Below, in pieces: positions 27,701-35,076 of a stretch of 46,588 nt of DNA (the first letter of the stretch is position 1; every line of letters begins with the position of its first letter). Below the pieces are notes generated by a model. It saw nothing but the letters and a program-made list of their open reading frames with translations. It was not told where the DNA came from and did no database searches. A program made the position numbers and the translations under genes. The stretch lies in the NCBI GenBank assembly GCA_019114205.1, contig DXFY01000053.1, positions 1 to 46,588 on the forward strand, in the 5' to 3' direction. This stretch comes from Candidatus Tidjanibacter gallistercoris. GTDB lineage: Bacteria > Bacteroidota > Bacteroidia > Bacteroidales > Rikenellaceae.

Positions 27701-27808
27701 GTACTGGTCTATCGGGAGCATGGTGAGCCCGATGAAGCCCACGATGACGATGACGATGGAGATGACCGCCGAGAAAACCGGTCTGTCTATGAAGAAGTCG
27801 GCTTTCAT
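24704..27808 (-). CDS. RND efflux pump (AcrB/MexB, HAE1 family)
   Basis: This 1034-residue inner-membrane proton-drug antiporter has about twelve helices with two large periplasmic loops after helices 1 and 7. The proton-relay residues are present: the Asp pair in GIVVDDAIVVVEN (helix 4) and the Lys in GLVAKNAILIVEFA (helix 10). The N-terminus (FFIDRPVFSAVISIVI, then LPIDQYPQITPP) and the length match AcrB. It expels hydrophobic drugs, bile salts or dyes from the periplasm; for a gut organism bile is the likely natural load (inference). It starts 3 bp after the adaptor stop. No regulator gene is adjacent. Confidence 0.96.
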   Translation of the reverse strand: MKADFFIDRPVFSAVISIVIVIVGFIGLTMLPIDQYPQITPPTVKVSASYPGASALTVSQAVATPIEQELNGTPGMLYMESSSTNTGSFSATVTFDISVNPDLAAVEIQNRVKQAEARLPAEVVQNGISVEKQASNQLMTVCLLTSDDKFDEIYLSNFATLNVVDILRRVPGVGGVSNVGSRYYAMQIWVQPDKLASFGVTVQDLQSALKDQNRESAAGVLGQQPIEDVDISIPISTQGRLSSVEEFENIVVRANPNGSIIRLKDVARISLEAQSYNTESGLNGANAAVMNIRLLPGANAMEVSKLVREAMEEISMSFPEGISYLIPFDITTYISESIHEVYKALFEALFLVILIVFLSLQSWRATLIPIIAVPISLIGTFGVMLIFGFSLNMLTLLGLILAIGIVVDDAIVVVENVTRIMEEKKIGAYEATKEAMQGISGALITTSLVLCAVFVPVSFLSGITGMLYRQFTVTIVASVLISTVVALTLSPAMCARLLKSETGRRKNIVFRYINIYLAKGNRTYEKMIKKSLAFPKRVFAGLGIVVVGIWLLNYAVPGSFLPEEDQGYFTVELELPEGATLQRTREVTDRAIAYLMARPDVEYVQNVTGSSSRVGTSQSRSELTVILKPWKERRKGKLDKIMEEVRSELSRYPEAKVVLRTPPVIPGLGTSGGFEMVLEARGDATLDNLRQASDTLIYYAGHDRRLNEVSSSLQPEIPQLYFDVDRDQVKLSGVPLADVFSTMKTFTGSVYVNDFNMFNRIYRVYIQAEGPYRAHKDDINMFYVRGTGNVMIPLTALGTAHYTTGPGVIKRFNMFNSATITGEAAQGQSSGQAMQAIEELAREKLPENIGIDWSGLSYQEKKAGGQTGYILGLVFVFVFLFLAAQYESWSIPIAIMLSLPVAVLGAYLGVWICGLENNAYFQIGLVMLMGLVAKNAILIVEFAQAEVKRGVNVTTAAIHAARLRFRPILMTSLAFILGMVPLVLASGPGSSSRQDIGTGVFFGMIVAIIVGIVLVPFFFVMIHKFTDRLNRKKA

Positions 27809-27811
27809 GGG

Positions 27812-29008
27812 CTATTCCTCCGTATTGGTATCCGCCGTGTTATCCCCCTCCGCGGGTTCCACGATTTCGACCTTCATGCCCGGCATGAGCTTGTGGTAAC
27901 CCTCCACGACGATGCGCTCTCCCGGAATGAGACCGCGTTCCACAATCATCATGTTGTCCGTTTCGGGGCCGAGTTCGATGAAGCGTCTTTCGGCCACGTT
28001 GTCGGGACGGACGACGAAGATGTAGGCGCCGCCTTTTTCGATGATGACGGCCTTCGAGGGCACTACCACGGCCTTTTCACGCACATCGAGCAGCAGTTTG
28101 ACCTTGGTGAACTGGCCCGGCAGCAGGACGTGGTCGGGATTGGGCATCTCGGCCCGTACGGAGAAGGTGCCCGTCTGCGGGTCTACCTGCGGGTCGGCGA
28201 AATCCACCACGCCCTGATAGGGGTAGACCGAGCCGTCGGCCAGCGTGACCGTGATGTAGGGATTCCAGCCGCGCGTAGGGTCCTGATGGCCGAGGTTCAC
28301 GTTGCGCTCCTTGCTTTTGAGGTAGTCGAGCGCCGTCATGCTGAAGTCCACGCGGACGGTGTCGCTTTTGACGATGGTGGCCAGCAGCGACCGTCCGCCC
28401 GGTCCGACGAGCGTGCCGATATCCACGTTGCGTTCGCTGATGTAGCCCGAAATGGGCGAACGTACCGTCGTGTAGCCTAAAGCCAGCTCCGCCTGAGCGA
28501 GGTCAGCCTCGCTCATGATGACCGCCGACACGGCGCTTTCGTACGATGCGATGGCGTTGTCCAGGTCGAGCTGGCTGGCCGCATTCTGTTCGAAGAGCGG
28601 ACGGATGCGGTCGAGGTCCCGTTTGGCCTTGAGTTCGAGGGCCTTGTCTTTCTGGAGCTGCGCCCGTGCGCCGTCCACGCGGGCCTTGTAGAATTTCGGG
28701 TCGATGACGAACAGCACCTGGTTCTTGTTGATGTAGGTGCCTTCCTCGAAGAGCATCTCTTCGAGATAACCTTCCACGCGGGCGCGTATTTCGACGAACT
28801 GCTGGGCGCGTATCCGGCCGACGTATTCGCCGTATATCTCCATGTCGTCGGTGGTGACGGTCTCCACCACCACGGTCGGCCAGACTTCGGGCTGGGGACG
28901 TTTCCGGAAAATGAAATAGAGTGCTACCGCCACCGCGACCGCTACGACGGCCGCAGCTATTATCTGACGTTTGGTCGGTTTGAACCTTTTTCTGTTCTTT
29001 TTTACCAT
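27812..29008 (-). CDS. RND efflux periplasmic adaptor (MFP family)
   Basis: This 398-residue membrane fusion protein links the RND pump to the outer-membrane channel. The start at 29008 (MVKKNRKRF) is followed by a single N-terminal membrane helix (about 16-36); upstream in-frame codons lie beyond the promoter. A lipoyl/barrel-sandwich half-motif (IRARVEGYLEEMLFEEGTYI) near 72-92 is followed by a coiled-coil hairpin (about 100-165), the second half-motif (TTVRSPISGYISERNVDIG) near 180, beta-barrel (DPTRGWNPYITVTLADG) and membrane-proximal domains. It is the first gene of the efflux operon, with a -7 box at 29072-29065. The acidic C-terminus ends NTEE. Confidence 0.93.
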   Translation of the reverse strand: MVKKNRKRFKPTKRQIIAAAVVAVAVAVALYFIFRKRPQPEVWPTVVVETVTTDDMEIYGEYVGRIRAQQFVEIRARVEGYLEEMLFEEGTYINKNQVLFVIDPKFYKARVDGARAQLQKDKALELKAKRDLDRIRPLFEQNAASQLDLDNAIASYESAVSAVIMSEADLAQAELALGYTTVRSPISGYISERNVDIGTLVGPGGRSLLATIVKSDTVRVDFSMTALDYLKSKERNVNLGHQDPTRGWNPYITVTLADGSVYPYQGVVDFADPQVDPQTGTFSVRAEMPNPDHVLLPGQFTKVKLLLDVREKAVVVPSKAVIIEKGGAYIFVVRPDNVAERRFIELGPETDNMMIVERGLIPGERIVVEGYHKLMPGMKVEIVEPAEGDNTADTNTEE

Positions 29009-29064
29009 AAAAGATAGGCTGCTTTCGGGGTTCCTGAAAATCGACGGTTCAGGGTTAGAATGTA

Positions 29065-29097
29065 CAAATATAAGGATTGAGGCCGAAAAATGGCCTC
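29065..29097 (-). promoter_or_regulatory. Efflux operon promoter with inverted repeat
   Basis: The minus-strand -7 box TATATTTG (29072-29065) is exact. The expected -33 region lies within the right half of an inverted repeat, GAGGCC (29079-29084) and GGCCTC (29092-29097) with a 7-nt spacer. The repeat could bind a repressor encoded elsewhere. Confidence 0.5.
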
Positions 29098-29401
29098 GTT
29101 TCCGTGCAAAATATCGTCCGGCGGCTCCGCAGGGAAGGAGGAGAAGCGGAGGAAAAGTCCCGTTTCTCCTGAGTAACGCGTTTGTGTGCAATGCGTTGTC
29201 TTCTGTCTGGACGTATTTTGCCATGCGTTTTCCGGATAAGGCGTTCCCGTCCCCGTTCTGCGGAAAGGGGAACATTTCGACTTCCGGAACGCATGCGTAC
29301 GGCGTCCGCTTTTTGCGGCTTCAGGCCCCGTCGGGGGGGCCGTCCGGGGCGGCGGAACGTTTTGTTCCTGCCGGAGCGGGACGGATTTATGAAAACTGTT
29401 G

Positions 29402-29409
29402 TAACTTTG
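29402..29409 (+). promoter_or_regulatory. -7 box for the DMT transporter
   Basis: TAACTTTG is an exact -7 box, 31 bp before the ATG at 29441. No clear TTG at -33. Confidence 0.55.
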
Positions 29410-29440
29410 CCGCCCGGTAACGACAGCAGCATCCGATATT

Positions 29441-30382
29441 ATGGGACGCACCAGTCATTTCAAGGGGATAATTTATGCGGTGCTTTCGTCGTCGACGTTC
29501 GGTTTCGCACCGTTCTTCACGTTGATGCTCATCGGCGGCGGTCTCTCGTCGTTCGGGGTACTCTTTTACCGTTGGGGCGTGGCCTCGCTGGCGCTCGGAT
29601 GTTTCGGGCTCGCCGTGCGGCAGAACTTCCGCATCGGCTGGCGCGACCTGGGAACCATTTGCCTGCTGGGAACGGCCCGCGCGATGACCTCCCTCAGCCT
29701 GGTGGTCGCCTATCAGAACATCGCCACCGGCGTGGCCTCTTCGATACATTTTCTCTATCCGCTCGCCGTGGCGTGCGGCATGGCCCTGTTTTTCCGGGAG
29801 CGTATCTCGTGGCGGGTTTTCGCCGCCATCGCGGTTTCGCTGCTGGGGGCCGTCCTGCTCTCGGCGGGCGACCTGAGCGCTGCGGACGGCAATGGCGTGC
29901 TCGGCATGTCGGCGGCCTGCATGTCGGTCGTATGTTACAGTGCCTACATCATCGGCGTGCGCAAAACCCGTGCGGCGCGTATCGACTCGGCGGCCCTTAC
30001 CTTCTATGTCACGGCCTTCGGCGCCCTGCTCTTCGGTTGCTGCGGCATGCTTTTCGACGGCGGCATACAACTCGTCACGGGATGGAAGATGTGGCTGTGC
30101 GTACTCGGCATCGCCCTGCCCGCCACGGCCATTTCCAATATCGCGCTCGTGCAGGCCATCAAATACATCGGGCCGACGACCACCTCCCTGTTCGGCGCCA
30201 TGGAACCGCTGACGGCCATGGTTATCGGCGTACTCGCATTCGGAGAACCGTTCACGTGGATGACGGCGGCGGGCATGGTGCTCGTCATCGCTGCCGTGAG
30301 CTGGGTGGTGCGGGACGGTTCGGACGGCAACGGCCCGTGCCGGCGTCGTGGCGCTCCGGCGACCGATGCCCCGAACTGCTGA
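29441..30382 (+). CDS. EamA/DMT-family transporter
   Basis: This 313-residue inner-membrane protein has about ten helices arranged as two EamA repeats: about 10-145 and 155-290. Typical features are the early GFAPFFTLMLIGGG stretch, the end-of-repeat-1 motif IAVSLLGAVLLSAGD and the repeat-2 signature GPTTTSLFGAMEPLTAMVIGVLAFGE (split as PTTTSLFGAMEPLTA and GVLAFGE). These carriers export amino acids, nucleobases or other metabolites; the substrate is not predictable. The C-terminus is polar. It is convergent with the nitroreductase gene, 32 bp away. Confidence 0.87.
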   Translation: MGRTSHFKGIIYAVLSSSTFGFAPFFTLMLIGGGLSSFGVLFYRWGVASLALGCFGLAVRQNFRIGWRDLGTICLLGTARAMTSLSLVVAYQNIATGVASSIHFLYPLAVACGMALFFRERISWRVFAAIAVSLLGAVLLSAGDLSAADGNGVLGMSAACMSVVCYSAYIIGVRKTRAARIDSAALTFYVTAFGALLFGCCGMLFDGGIQLVTGWKMWLCVLGIALPATAISNIALVQAIKYIGPTTTSLFGAMEPLTAMVIGVLAFGEPFTWMTAAGMVLVIAAVSWVVRDGSDGNGPCRRRGAPATDAPNC

Positions 30383-30414
30383 ACGCACACCGCACTGCGT
30401 GCCGGGCGGTGCGG

Positions 30415-30951
30415 TCAGTACCGGTTCCTCGCGTATATCGCTTCGAGGGGTTTGCGCACCTTTTCCCTTACCGGCGCATCGGAGTATCCGAGCGTTATCA
30501 GCAGCGGGATGCGGCGGTTTCCGCCCACGCCCAGTAGTTTCCTTACCTTCTTTTCGTCGAACCATCCCACCATGCAGGTACCCAGTCCCAGTGCCGCGGC
30601 CTGGAGGCAGAGCTGGTTGGCGGCTATTCCCACGTCCAGCAGGCGGTATTCCTTGTCCTGTATGACGCTGCCGGCTGCCGACAGCATGTTCTGTCTTTCG
30701 AGTATGACGGCGATGATGACGGGGGCCTGGCGCACGAACCGGTTCATGCCCATTCCCGCCGCGGCATCGGCTATGCGTCCCCTCAGCTCCGGTTCGTCGC
30801 TGACGACGAACTTCCACGGCTGGGAGTTGTTGGCCGAAGGCGACAGCCGAGCGGTTTCGATACACTGCATCAACTTGTTCTCCTCTACGGGTCTGTCCGA
30901 ATAGTTCCGGACGCTCTGGCGCATTGCGGCCAGTTCTGCGAAATCCATCAT
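30415..30951 (-). CDS. Nitroreductase-family flavoprotein
   Basis: This 178-residue FMN-dependent oxidoreductase has the N-terminal FMN-binding motif RQSVRNYSDRPVEENK, the SPSANNSQPWKFVV segment near 40-53, and late LGLGTCMVGWFDEKKVRKLLG. It is shorter than the 200-220 residues of classical NfsB enzymes, as in the subfamily found in anaerobes. The start at 30951 (MMDFAELAAMR) is chosen from the family N-terminus; the frame is open upstream to 31071. Natural substrates are unknown; homologues reduce quinones and nitroaromatics such as metronidazole. Confidence 0.88.
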   Translation of the reverse strand: MMDFAELAAMRQSVRNYSDRPVEENKLMQCIETARLSPSANNSQPWKFVVSDEPELRGRIADAAAGMGMNRFVRQAPVIIAVILERQNMLSAAGSVIQDKEYRLLDVGIAANQLCLQAAALGLGTCMVGWFDEKKVRKLLGVGGNRRIPLLITLGYSDAPVREKVRKPLEAIYARNRY

Positions 30952-31040
30952 GGCGTTCTGTTGTCGGTTATCGGTTCGCCGCGGTACCGGCCGGTTTCCC
31001 GGAATCCGTACGGAACTGGCCGCCGGGAGCCGCGGTGCGG

Positions 31041-31071
31041 TAAAGATAAACACGGTATCGTATATTGGCAA
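31041..31071 (-). promoter_or_regulatory. Probable nitroreductase promoter
   Basis: On the minus strand: TTG (31071-31069), 20 bp, TATCTTTA (31048-31041), one base from consensus, giving a leader of about 85 nt. Confidence 0.45.
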
Positions 31072-31246
31072 TAATCTTTGGTCTTTTGAGGGGCCTTGTC
31101 GTTTCCGTCATACCGGCCGCGCCTGTCGCGGACGGGCCGGGATGTATCCGGTTCCTGAGTTCGGAGTGCCCGTTATGGACTTGGTGCTGCCCGTCGGAAT
31201 GCCCGTGTACCGACCGGTACAATGCGCCGGTCGTTTGGCCGGAGCA

Positions 31247-31289
31247 TGTAACAATCTTTTAACGCCGCTTTAACGACAGGGTAAATTTC
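31247..31289 (+). promoter_or_regulatory. Pho-box-like operator with activator-type promoter
   Basis: Three 7-bp direct repeats, TGTAACA (31247-31253), TTTAACG (31258-31264) and TTTAACG (31269-31275), are separated by exactly 4 bp, so TAAC recurs every 11 bp. The layout matches the PhoB (E. coli) and PhoP (Bacillus, TTAACA) boxes. A near-consensus -7 box TAAATTTC (31282-31289) follows 6 bp later, so the repeats replace the -33 box, as expected for an activated promoter. It precedes a phosphate-selective-type porin. Confidence 0.65.
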
Positions 31290-31325
31290 CCGCGGTTCTT
31301 TTGCGGCGTGTTTACGGGAACTACG

Positions 31326-32660
31326 ATGAAAAAATGGATGCTTTCCTTTCTGTGCACTGCCGCAGCGTGCTTCGGATGTTTCGCACAGGAAGACGTTCCG
31401 GCCCGCGCTTCTTTCCGCAATGGAAAACTGACCTTCGAATCGCGCGACGGGGCTTTCAGGCTCTGGTTCGACAACCGCGTCTATGTGGATGCGGCGGCCT
31501 ACCTGCCTTCGGAGGATGTCTCCTCGCTGCTGTCCGAACCTAACAAAGACCTCGAATACGACGACGGAACGTTCCGTTTCAGCAACGGTATATCGATACG
31601 GCGGGCCCGCTTCGCGGTGAAGGCCACGCTTTATGAAAAATGGTTCGGTGAGCTCGACCTCGATTTCGCGTATAACGAAGTGGAAATGAAGGATATGTTC
31701 ATCGGCTACCGCTTTTCCGACCGAATTTCGGTCAAGGCGGGCCACTTCAAGGAACCGATGAGCATGGAGCGCCTGACGAGTTCCAAATACCTTCTGAACA
31801 TGGAGCGTCCGATGGCTGTCGAGGCGTTCGCCGGCGGGCGGCGGCTCGGCGTGGCGGCTACCGCATGGGGGCGTCACTGGTGGGTATCGGGAGGCGTTTT
31901 CGGCCGTCAGGCGGATATCCTTCAGAAAGAGAAGAACCGCGGCGACGACGGGTACGGTTTTACGGCGCGTGCGGCTTTCTCGCCATTGGCCGACCGCGAC
32001 CTGACACTCCATATAGGCGGTTACGGAACTTACCGCGTGCCGGAGATGGCCGGTAGCACGGAACGTTTCGTCGAGTTCCGTACTTTCCCGGAGAGCCGTA
32101 CCGACCGCAGGCGGTTCGTGCGGGCCGAGATTTTCAACGTGAATCATTATTATACGCTGGGCCTCGAGCTCGCCTTCAAGTGGCGCAAACTCCTCGTGTA
32201 CGGCGAATACATCTTCACGGAACTTTCCCGATACGGTCTTTCGGGCGGCGAACGGACACCGCTCAAGAACGCAACGTTCAATGGTTGGTACGCCACCGCG
32301 TCCTGCATGCTGTTGGGTGAACAGCGCTGCTACGCTCCGGAAGATGCCGAATTCGGGCCGATGCGCGTGCGTCGGGGCGGTAATCTCGAACTGGCGCTTC
32401 GGGTGAGCAGCATCAACATGAACGATTTCCACGACACGCGGGCGGTCATCACCGGGGGAGCTGCGACGAGCTATTCCGCTTCGCTGAACTGGTACCCGAA
32501 CCGCAGCGTGTTGGTAGGGTTGAACTACGTCTATATGGACAACGACAAGTATGCCGACGACAAGGGGCACATCACGCTCGGCGGAAAACCGCTCAGCCAG
32601 GCACTGCCGTCGGGGCTCGATTTCGGCATCCTGCAGCTGCGCCTGCTGTTGTCGTTCTGA
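31326..32660 (+). CDS. Porin O/P family outer-membrane protein
   Basis: This 444-residue outer-membrane beta barrel is of the phosphate-selective porin (OprO/OprP) family. The start at 31326 (MKKWMLSF) gives a signal peptide cleaved near CFAQ-ED; an in-frame ATG at 31308 adds six residues. The mature chain alternates amphipathic strands (FRLWFDNRVYVDAAAYL, RRARFAVKATLYEKWFGELDLDF, ISVKAGHFKEPMSMERLTSS) with charged loops, and ends in a strand with a terminal phenylalanine (LQLRLLLSF), the barrel-assembly signal. The family name suggests phosphate or polyphosphate uptake; in Bacteroidota many members are of unproven specificity. The Pho-box-like repeats upstream favour phosphate. The lamin-tail lipoprotein follows after 30 bp. 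Confidence 0.85.
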   Translation: MKKWMLSFLCTAAACFGCFAQEDVPARASFRNGKLTFESRDGAFRLWFDNRVYVDAAAYLPSEDVSSLLSEPNKDLEYDDGTFRFSNGISIRRARFAVKATLYEKWFGELDLDFAYNEVEMKDMFIGYRFSDRISVKAGHFKEPMSMERLTSSKYLLNMERPMAVEAFAGGRRLGVAATAWGRHWWVSGGVFGRQADILQKEKNRGDDGYGFTARAAFSPLADRDLTLHIGGYGTYRVPEMAGSTERFVEFRTFPESRTDRRRFVRAEIFNVNHYYTLGLELAFKWRKLLVYGEYIFTELSRYGLSGGERTPLKNATFNGWYATASCMLLGEQRCYAPEDAEFGPMRVRRGGNLELALRVSSINMNDFHDTRAVITGGAATSYSASLNWYPNRSVLVGLNYVYMDNDKYADDKGHITLGGKPLSQALPSGLDFGILQLRLLLSF

Positions 32661-32690
32661 TTCGGAGAATTTCAGGTAAAATATAAGAGG

Positions 32691-34910
32691 ATGAAAAAAA
32701 TTGTTTGTGCGGTGCTGCTCGCAGCGACGGCAGCGGTATCCTGTAAGAACGACAGGGAGAGCGATGTGACCCCCGGCGATTCGGCGGTCGAGGGGCTCTA
32801 TATCAACGAAGTCTATTCCTGTAATCCCGACTGGGTGGAACTTTACAATGCGGGAAGCGAAGAGCTGCATATCGGCGGCTTCATCCTGCAGGACGACAAG
32901 GGGGCGGAAGAGGAATACGTTCTGCCGGAGGGGACGACGATAGGCGCCGGAGCGTTCCTCGTCATCGAGGAGTTTTCTTTCGGCATCAGCTCCTCCAAGG
33001 GCGACCGGGTGACGTTGCTCGACGCTTCGCGCAGTGTGGTGGACGACGTGCTGCTTCCCGTCATGGAAGACGGCGCTTCCTACGGACGCAGTACCGACGG
33101 CGGTGCGAAATTCACGACATTCGATACCCCGACGAAGGGTGCTTCCAATACGGGCGGCGGAACGGTACCGGAGCCGGAGCCTTCGGTTACGGCAGTACGC
33201 ATCAACGAGGTGCTTTCGGCCCCGGCGGGCGACGATGCGGATTTCATCGAACTCTATAACGGCGGCGAGCAGGATGCCGACGTCGGCGGTTTCGTGCTGC
33301 AAGATGATAAGGGTGCCGCAGAGGAGTTCGTCATTCCGGAAGGAACGGTCATCCCTGCGGGCGGTTTTCTCGTGTACGAACAGGTGTCGCCGGGAGCCGG
33401 GGAGAGTTTTACCTTCGGACTGAGTTCCAAAGGCGACCGGGTGACGCTGCTCGATGCTTCGCGCAGTGTGGCGGACGAGGTGGAAACGCCCGATTTCGGC
33501 AATACGAAGGGGGCGTCCTATGCCCGTACCGTAGATGGCGGGGGCGAGTGGCGGATTGCCGCCGTTCCGACCAAAGGTACGTCCAACGCGGGCGGAGCGG
33601 AAGTCTCCCTGAAGGGCGTGCTTTTCATCAATGAAGTATATACCTATGCCGACGGCAGCCGGGAAGACGACCTCGATTTCATCGAACTCTACAATGCGGG
33701 CGAAAGCGAAATCGCACTCGCCGGGCTGAAGTTGTGGGAGAGCGGTGGCAGCGCCGAGGCGTGGACTTTCCCGGAGGACGCCGTCATCGCTGCGGGCGGA
33801 TTCTTCGTGGTGGTCTGCGACAAAGACAGCGAATGGTTCGCCGACCCGGTGCACTATCCGGTCTGGGGGCTTAGCAAGGGGCCCGACGAATACGTGACGC
33901 TGGCCGATGCCGATATGAACGAGATAGATTACGTGGCGTGTCCCAGCATGAAGCGGGGCGAGAGCTACGGCCGCGTGAGCGACGGTGCCGCGCAGTGGCA
34001 GGTGTTCGCCGCCTTTACCAAAGGTGCGCCCAACGAGGGCCCTGCACGGCAGCCCGTGACGAATACGATAGGGCTGTGGGTGAACGAGGTCTTCTCGAAC
34101 AATCAGGATACCGCGGAACTGCCGTGGAACGAGTCGGTGGATTTCATCGAATTCTACAATTCGGGCGATGCGGCAATCGATTTCGGCGGGTATGTGATAA
34201 AGGACGACAAGGGGGCCGACGACGAGTCCTATACCGTACCGGCCGGTACGATGATTCCTGCGGGCGGTTTCTTTACCTGCAATGTGTACAAGGATAATCC
34301 CGAAGGCCCTTCGTTCGGGCTCGGAAAGGGTGGCGACTGGGTGTTCGTCTACAATCCCGCTGGGGAGCTGGTGGCCGAACTGGAGGTGCCCGCCTTTGCG
34401 GACGATGAAATACTTTCCTGGGGCCGCATGCCCGACGGAGGAGATGCGTTGCAGAAAATGGAGCCCACCAAGAACCGCAGCAACGACGGGACGGCGGCGC
34501 CCGCAGCCGCGGTGGTGATTAACGAAGTGCTGACCAACGGTTCGCAGGAGGAGGACTGGGTGGAGTTTTACAACGGCGGCGGCGTCGATGTCGACATGAA
34601 AGGGTATGTCCTTTATGACGATGGCGGCATCGAGAAGGCGTTCACCTTCCCGGCAGGAGCGGTGGTGCCTGCGGGCGGGTATCTGGTGCTGGTCGCCAAG
34701 GAGCCGGGGTCGTTCGATTTCGGGCTCGGCAAGAAGGGCGATGCGCTGACGCTGCTCGATGCTTCGGGTGCGGTGGCCGATGAGGTGGAGCTGCCGGCGC
34801 TCGACGATGACGAAACATACGGCCGCCGCAGCGACGGCACCGCGGAGTGGGTGGTATTCACTGCCTCCACCCGCGGGGCTTCCAATGCGGGCGGTACGGT
34901 CCGGGAGTAA
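32691..34910 (+). CDS. Lamin-tail-domain repeat lipoprotein
   Basis: A 739-residue lipoprotein (signal ending AVSC, Cys18) with acidic residues just after the cysteine (CKNDRESD), which suggests export to the cell surface. Five lamin-tail domains of about 135 residues follow. Each opens with INEV or VNEV (LYINEVYS, VRINEVLS, LFINEVYT, LWVNEVFS, VVINEVLT), continues DFIELYN or DWVEFYN, then a GY/GF strand, DDKG, P-x-G-x-x-x-x-A-G-G-F, and closes before a K-G-x-S/P-N motif. No catalytic domain is attached. Such domains usually serve binding to other proteins, glycans or DNA in secreted bacterial proteins. It lies between the porin and the esterase-like gene, in the same direction. Confidence 0.85.
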   Translation: MKKIVCAVLLAATAAVSCKNDRESDVTPGDSAVEGLYINEVYSCNPDWVELYNAGSEELHIGGFILQDDKGAEEEYVLPEGTTIGAGAFLVIEEFSFGISSSKGDRVTLLDASRSVVDDVLLPVMEDGASYGRSTDGGAKFTTFDTPTKGASNTGGGTVPEPEPSVTAVRINEVLSAPAGDDADFIELYNGGEQDADVGGFVLQDDKGAAEEFVIPEGTVIPAGGFLVYEQVSPGAGESFTFGLSSKGDRVTLLDASRSVADEVETPDFGNTKGASYARTVDGGGEWRIAAVPTKGTSNAGGAEVSLKGVLFINEVYTYADGSREDDLDFIELYNAGESEIALAGLKLWESGGSAEAWTFPEDAVIAAGGFFVVVCDKDSEWFADPVHYPVWGLSKGPDEYVTLADADMNEIDYVACPSMKRGESYGRVSDGAAQWQVFAAFTKGAPNEGPARQPVTNTIGLWVNEVFSNNQDTAELPWNESVDFIEFYNSGDAAIDFGGYVIKDDKGADDESYTVPAGTMIPAGGFFTCNVYKDNPEGPSFGLGKGGDWVFVYNPAGELVAELEVPAFADDEILSWGRMPDGGDALQKMEPTKNRSNDGTAAPAAAVVINEVLTNGSQEEDWVEFYNGGGVDVDMKGYVLYDDGGIEKAFTFPAGAVVPAGGYLVLVAKEPGSFDFGLGKKGDALTLLDASGAVADEVELPALDDDETYGRRSDGTAEWVVFTASTRGASNAGGTVRE

Positions 34911-35076
34911 CCGGCGTGAGAAGCGTAGGACTTGTCCGCGGCAGGAGAGCGGGCGACCGCCTGTCCGGTGCTGCGGACGGTCTTACATAGGAATGACAGG
35001 ACAACAAGGTATTCGATTCGGACGGGCGTATCCGGGAGGACGGGTCTGTCCACAATTACGGAAAAAGTACGGAAAG

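Larger units (their letters stand above)
29009..29440. other. Divergent promoter region between efflux operon and DMT gene
   Basis: It contains a minus-strand promoter for the efflux genes (29065-29097) and a plus-strand -7 box (29402-29409). The middle is GC-rich with open frames on both strands but no coding features. Confidence 0.6.

Noticed and set aside
24671-28480. Plus-strand open frame of about 1270 codons opposite the efflux pump
   Set aside because: Its translation is rich in His, Arg, Asp and Val without any fold pattern, while the minus strand encodes a full-length RND pump.
31173-33854. Minus-strand open frame of about 890 codons opposite the porin and lamin-tail genes
   Set aside because: Same antisense artefact; no start context or family features.
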